From DAXETY01 sp051155755 (lineage in GTDB: Bacteria > Desulfobacterota > Desulfobacteria > Desulfobacterales > SG8-13): 64,000 nt of DNA. A model generated the notes under the pieces. The model ran no database searches and was not told the DNA's origin. It was given only the letters and a program-made list of their open reading frames with translations. Location: NCBI GenBank assembly GCA_051155755.1, contig DAXETY010000057.1, positions 13,997-77,996 on the forward strand. The letters run 5' to 3'. The translations under genes were made by a program, and so were the position numbers. Shown here one piece after another: positions 60,138 through 64,000 of the stretch (position 1 is its first letter; every line of letters begins with the position of its first letter).

Positions 60138-61052
60138 TTATACGAGCTTGAGGTGTTTGGCCTGTTCAAACAACCGGCGCGCCAGCCGCACGGTGGCCTG
60201 ATCGATCATGCGCCCGTCCACCGCCGCTGCACCCCGGCCATCGATCCGGGCCCGTTCGTCGGCCGCCAGAATGCGACGGGCTCGTTCGATGTCTTCGGCG
60301 GTCGGTGAGAAAACCGAATTGATGACGTCCAGTTGATCCGGGTGAATGGCCCACTTGCCGTCACAACCCAGGGCCGCGGCGATGGTCGCGGCCCTGCGCA
60401 GGCCCGTCGTATCGCGAAAATTACCGTAAGGAGCGTCGATGGCCAGCAGTCCGGCGGATTTGGCGGCCATGATCATCCGGCTCAGGGCAAAATGCCAGCG
60501 ATGCCCCGGATACAAGTCGCCTTCGGCTTCACCGTGACCGGAGATCGATACCAATCGGGCGCCCACCGAGGCCGAGTAGTCGGCCACACCGAAAACCAGC
60601 GTCCGGAGCCGGTCGCTGGCGCGAGCGATCTCCGAAACCCCCTCCAGGCCCCTTGCCGATTCGATAATGGCTTCGATGCCGATTCGCCGCTGCCGTTCGT
60701 GGTGCAGCTCGATGCCATGGAGCATACGATCGGCAAAGTGGACGTCGGCGCAGTGGTCCACTTTGGGAATCACGATGGTGTCGAGCAGTTCGCCGGCCGC
60801 TTCGACCAGTTCCAGCAGGTCCCGGTATCCGTAAGGGGTATCCAGTCCATTGATCCGGGCGGTCACGATTTTTTTCTCCCATTGCAGGGATTGCAAAGAT
60901 TCGATGACCTGTCGGCGGGCCGCTACCTTGGCATCGACCGGCACACTGTCCTCCAGGTCCAGCATTACGACGTCTGCGACTCCGGCGGCGGCCTTGCGAT
61001 GCATTTTTTCCACGTGTCCGGGTACCGAAAGAATGGATCGACAAGGTCTCAT
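60138..61052 (-). CDS. CitE-like CoA-ester lyase
   Basis: 304 residues, TIM-barrel HpcH/HpaI/CitE family. Visible: RSILSVPGHVEKM, the metal-binding VMLDLEDSVPVDAK, INGLDTPYGYRDL, IVIPKVD, and IEAIIESARGLEGVSEIA with GVADYSASVG, then KWAIHPDQLDVIN. Likely reactions are cleavage or formation of a beta-hydroxyacyl-CoA such as malyl- or citramalyl-CoA; it could also be a thioesterase-like malyl-CoA protein. No citrate-lyase alpha or gamma subunit genes are near, so it is not a citrate lyase complex. GGAGCC precedes the ATG. Confidence 0.85.
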   Translation of the reverse strand: MRPCRSILSVPGHVEKMHRKAAAGVADVVMLDLEDSVPVDAKVAARRQVIESLQSLQWEKKIVTARINGLDTPYGYRDLLELVEAAGELLDTIVIPKVDHCADVHFADRMLHGIELHHERQRRIGIEAIIESARGLEGVSEIARASDRLRTLVFGVADYSASVGARLVSISGHGEAEGDLYPGHRWHFALSRMIMAAKSAGLLAIDAPYGNFRDTTGLRRAATIAAALGCDGKWAIHPDQLDVINSVFSPTAEDIERARRILAADERARIDGRGAAAVDGRMIDQATVRLARRLFEQAKHLKLV

Positions 61053-61296
61053 CGTTGGCTCCTTGTACTCAAATGAACACCTGAGACTGGTTATTGAAAT
61101 TTTGGTTGAAGCTCAACCCAATCGGACCCCATACCGTCAATCCGTATGCAGGATACAGTTTTTCACGCATTGTATGGATCCGAACGATTTCATTATGGTA
61201 GGAACATCATACATCATTATTTCAGTCAACAACCATGTTTCCGGAAATCTTTCCAACTCCCTTGCATTCATCCAAAAACCATAAGGAAAGCAAGCC

Positions 61297-63762
61297 ATGG
61301 AAGTCAAAACACTTCAACCGGATGAACTCTTTCACTGTTGCGATCCCGAGACGTTGTCATTTGAAAGCACCGACGAACTGGACGAGCTGACCGAGGTGAT
61401 CGGCCAGCCGCGGGCGGAAGCTTCCCTGCATTTCGGCATCGGCATTCAGCGGGAAGGATACAATGTCTATGCCCTGGGAGAGCCGGGCACCGGCAAGCAG
61501 ACGCTGGTCCGGAAACTGCTTGACGACCGCGCTTCCGAAGAAGATCCGCCTGCGGATGTCTGTTACGTGAACAACTTCGAGGAACCGCACAAACCGCGCA
61601 TTTTGGTACTGAAGCCCGGGCACGGGCGGTCATTGGCCGATGACATGAAAGACATGGTCGAGGAGGTGCGCAACGCCCTGCGGGCCGCTTTCGAAAACGA
61701 AGAATACCAGAATCGCCGCCAGAGCATTGCCAGGGAATTTCAGGAAAAACAGCAGCAGGCCTTCGAGGAGCTTCAGAAAAAGGCCGACGAGTATGGTCTG
61801 TCGCCGCTGCGAACGCCGAGTGGCCTGGTTTTCGCCCCGGTCAAGGACGGCGAAGTCGTCCCGCCGGACGAATTTGACCAGCTTTCGGAAGAAGAGCGCA
61901 AGCAGCTCGAGGAAAAAGCCTCCGACCTGCAGGCCGAAGCCCAGAAGGTGTTTCAGAAAATTCCCCAGTGGCAGCGCGAGATCCGGGAAAGACAAAAAAA
62001 ACTCAACCGGGAGGTGACCGGTTACGCAGTGAGTCCGGTAATCGAAGAAATCCGTAAAAAATACGATGACAACGAATCGGTTGTCGCATATCTCCATGCG
62101 GTGGAAAGCGACATCGTCGAGAACGCCGCGGTGCTGATGCAGCAGGAAGGCGAAGGCCAGGAGGGACAACAGCAGCAAATGCCCCAGGTGCAAATGGGCA
62201 CGCCCGGTCAGGGACCCAACATGGAGTCACCGGCGTTGCGGCGCTACAAGGTGAATGTCTTGGTGGACAACAGCCAGGCTACCGGAGCGCCGGTGGTATT
62301 CGAAGACAACCCCACCTACCAGAACCTGGTCGGGCGGGTGGAACACCTGGCGCAGATGGGTGCTCTGCTGACCGACTTCAACATGATCCGGGCCGGCGCG
62401 CTGCACCGGGCCAACGGCGGATACCTGATCCTGGACGCCCTCAAGGTGCTGCAGCAGCCCTTTGCATGGGAAGGGCTCAAACGAGTCCTGCGGTCACGAC
62501 AGATCAAAATTGAATCGCCGATGCAAATGTACAGTCTGATCAGCACCGTTTCTCTGGAGCCCGAACCAGTGCCGCTGCGTGTAAAGGTCGTACTGCTGGG
62601 CATCCCCATGCTGTATTATCTGATTCGCCATTATGATCCCGAGTTTGGTGAACTGTTCAAAGTCGGCGCCGATTTCGCCTATCGCATGGACCGCGACGAA
62701 GAAAGCCAGCATTCCTATAGCCGGCTGATCGCCACAGCCGTGCGCAAAGAGGGTCTGCGGGCCTTCGATCGGGGCGCAGTGGCCCGGGTCATCGAACACA
62801 GCGCCCGCACGGTGGGCGATTCCAGGAAACTTTCCATGCACATGCAGGGGGTGATCGATTTGCTGCGCGAGTCCGACTATTGGGCCGGGGAAAACGGCAA
62901 CGGCGTTGTCCGCAAAGAGGATGTCCAGACCGCCATCGATTCATGGATCTTTCGCTCCGATCGGCTGCGGGAAGCGGTACAGGAGCAGATTCAGCGCGAC
63001 ATCGTCTACATCGATACCGACGGGGAAAAAGTCGGCCAGATCAACGGCCTGTCGGTGATTCAGCTTGGGGATTTCGCCTTCGGCCGGCCCAGCCGAATCA
63101 CCGCCCGCATCCGCCTCGGCAAAGGCGAGGTCGTGGACATTGAACGCGAAGTCGCCATGGGCGGGCCGATCCACTCCAAGGGCGTGTTGATTCTGGCCGG
63201 CTTTTTGGGGGAACGCTATGCCCTGCATCAGCCTCTGTCGCTTTCGGCCAGCCTGGTGTTCGAACAATCCTACGGCGGGATCGAAGGCGACAGCGCTTCG
63301 TCGGCCGAACTCTATGCCCTGCTGTCATCGATTGCCGACATTCCCATCCGCCAGTCCCTGGCCGTGACCGGATCGGTCAACCAGCACGGCCGGGTGCAGC
63401 CCATCGGCGGCGTGAACGAAAAAATCGAGGGGTTTTTCGATACCTGCAGGGGCAAGGGACTCAGCGGGAATCAGGGGGTCCTAATCCCGGAATCCAATGT
63501 CCAGCATCTCATGCTGCGGAGGGATGTGATCGAGGCGGTGGAGCAGGGAAAATTTCACATCTATCCGGTTCGCACCATTGACCAGGGCCTCGAAATCCTG
63601 ACCGGCATATCCGCCGGCGCGCCTGACAGCGAGGGCCGTTATCCCGAAGACAGCGTCAACGGAAAGGTGTATCGTCGCCTGGAAGCGATGGCGCAGACCC
63701 GCAAAAAGTTCGCTGCAATGGAGACGGTACCGAAGGGAGAAACCGAACATGGCGGAGCGTAA
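61297..63762 (+). CDS. Lon-like ATP-dependent protease
   Basis: 821 residues. N-terminal region with Walker A GEPGTGKQT (61-69), a long charged helical insertion (about 110-290, with Gln-rich QQQQ), the AAA core with the HRANGGYLILDALKVL segment (Walker-B-like), and a C-terminal Lon protease domain with YGGIEGDSASSAEL (catalytic Ser near 668) and GGVNEKIEGFFD (catalytic Lys709). The layout matches the short-AAA Lon-like family (lacking the N-terminal LAN domain of Lon itself). AAGGAAAG lies before the ATG. The universal stress protein gene starts 14 nt before its stop, so the two are coupled. Confidence 0.93.
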   Translation: MEVKTLQPDELFHCCDPETLSFESTDELDELTEVIGQPRAEASLHFGIGIQREGYNVYALGEPGTGKQTLVRKLLDDRASEEDPPADVCYVNNFEEPHKPRILVLKPGHGRSLADDMKDMVEEVRNALRAAFENEEYQNRRQSIAREFQEKQQQAFEELQKKADEYGLSPLRTPSGLVFAPVKDGEVVPPDEFDQLSEEERKQLEEKASDLQAEAQKVFQKIPQWQREIRERQKKLNREVTGYAVSPVIEEIRKKYDDNESVVAYLHAVESDIVENAAVLMQQEGEGQEGQQQQMPQVQMGTPGQGPNMESPALRRYKVNVLVDNSQATGAPVVFEDNPTYQNLVGRVEHLAQMGALLTDFNMIRAGALHRANGGYLILDALKVLQQPFAWEGLKRVLRSRQIKIESPMQMYSLISTVSLEPEPVPLRVKVVLLGIPMLYYLIRHYDPEFGELFKVGADFAYRMDRDEESQHSYSRLIATAVRKEGLRAFDRGAVARVIEHSARTVGDSRKLSMHMQGVIDLLRESDYWAGENGNGVVRKEDVQTAIDSWIFRSDRLREAVQEQIQRDIVYIDTDGEKVGQINGLSVIQLGDFAFGRPSRITARIRLGKGEVVDIEREVAMGGPIHSKGVLILAGFLGERYALHQPLSLSASLVFEQSYGGIEGDSASSAELYALLSSIADIPIRQSLAVTGSVNQHGRVQPIGGVNEKIEGFFDTCRGKGLSGNQGVLIPESNVQHLMLRRDVIEAVEQGKFHIYPVRTIDQGLEILTGISAGAPDSEGRYPEDSVNGKVYRRLEAMAQTRKKFAAMETVPKGETEHGGA

Positions 63763-64000
63763 GACGTCGATCGAAAGAATCCTGGTGGCTCTGGACGCAT
63801 CCCCGGCCAGCGTTTCGGCGCTTCAGACCGCCGTGGAGTTGGCCGCTCGTCTGGGGGCCCGGCTCGTCGGCCTTTTCGTGGAAGACATGAACCTGTTGCG
63901 GGTCACCCAGCTGCCGTTTGCGCGGGAGATCAGCCTGTTTTCACCCTGGTTCCGCCGCCTGGAGTCCGGCGAACTGGAGCGGCAGTTGAGAGTGCAGGCC
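63749..64000 (+). CDS. Universal stress protein, 5' part (cut by window end)
   Basis: The first 84 codons are present and run off the window. The product begins MAERKTSIERILVALDASP and continues SALQTAVELAARLGARLVGLFVEDMNLL, a clear UspA-type first half (strand 1 with the ValAlaLeuAsp nucleotide-contact Asp). GGGAGAAACC lies 6-9 nt before the ATG at 63749, which is inside the end of the Lon-like gene. The C-terminal ATP-binding GxxGxxxxG loop lies outside, so nucleotide binding cannot be judged. Confidence 0.85.
   Translation, partial: MAERKTSIERILVALDASPASVSALQTAVELAARLGARLVGLFVEDMNLLRVTQLPFAREISLFSPWFRRLESGELERQLRVQA

Overview
The window is 64 kb of a GC-rich bacterial chromosome. Gene content points to an anaerobic, respiring Desulfobacterota bacterium, most likely a sulfate reducer of the Desulfobacterales type. 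The evidence is a soluble heterodisulfide-reductase (Hdr) style flavin/iron-sulfur gene set, anaerobic ribonucleotide reductase, a sensor kinase carrying a c-type heme motif, many PAS/receiver/histidine-kinase proteins, and the order tilS-ftsH-folP. This placement is inferred from gene families only; no rRNA or tRNA gene was seen.

Layout. 0.3-5.8 kb: tilS, ftsH, folP, coaX and a 51-codon gene (+). 5.8-10.3 kb: a minus-strand block with a zinc-ribbon/pseudo-receiver protein, two PilT-family ATPases, a DivIVA-domain protein and YggT. 10.7-14.2 kb: proC, a MauE/DoxX-like membrane protein, a periplasmic thioredoxin-like protein, a small membrane protein between two copies of a hairpin-rich repeat, and a ChaN-family lipoprotein. 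14.4-17.5 kb: nrdD-nrdG behind a good sigma-70 promoter. 17.8-36.3 kb: the central redox/signalling locus (below). 36.5-43.1 kb: a DUF3108 protein, a thioesterase, two hybrid sensor kinases and a transglutaminase-like lipoprotein. 43.3-50.1 kb (minus): mtgA, a solute-binding-like protein without signal peptide, galT-like, a GNAT, then an operon of two SPFH proteins, PduO and a flavin reductase. 50.2-64 kb: a SpoIIE-type phosphatase, a nuclease-helicase of the DinG type, a zinc lipoprotein peptidase, small secreted proteins, an OmpA-like lipoprotein, an SRAP protein, a CitE-like lyase, a Lon-like protease and the start of a universal stress protein.

The 17.8-36.3 kb locus is the most interesting part. 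A receiver-kinase and a sigma-54 activator (PAS-PAS-AAA+-Fis) lie upstream of a near-consensus -24/-12 promoter with TTGCA-type upstream sites. The operon behind it encodes a degenerate receiver (Cys where the phospho-acceptor Asp should be), an HdrA fused to a GltD/NfnB-like NAD(P)H module, MvhD, an FrhB/FdhB-like iron-sulfur protein, a double HdrA with a complete CheY receiver inserted inside its first half, HdrC, HdrB, a membrane histidine kinase with CxxCH/CxxxCH heme-type motifs on its outer loop, a second receiver-kinase and a membrane-anchored small protein. The simplest reading is a cytoplasmic electron-bifurcating or -confurcating complex whose genes, and perhaps whose activity, are under redox-responsive two-component control.

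Two families of non-coding repeats recur between genes: a roughly 77-145 nt hairpin-rich element (three copies) and composite arrays of 7-, 8- and 9-bp units (four places). All these arrays lie in spacers beside 3' ends of genes.
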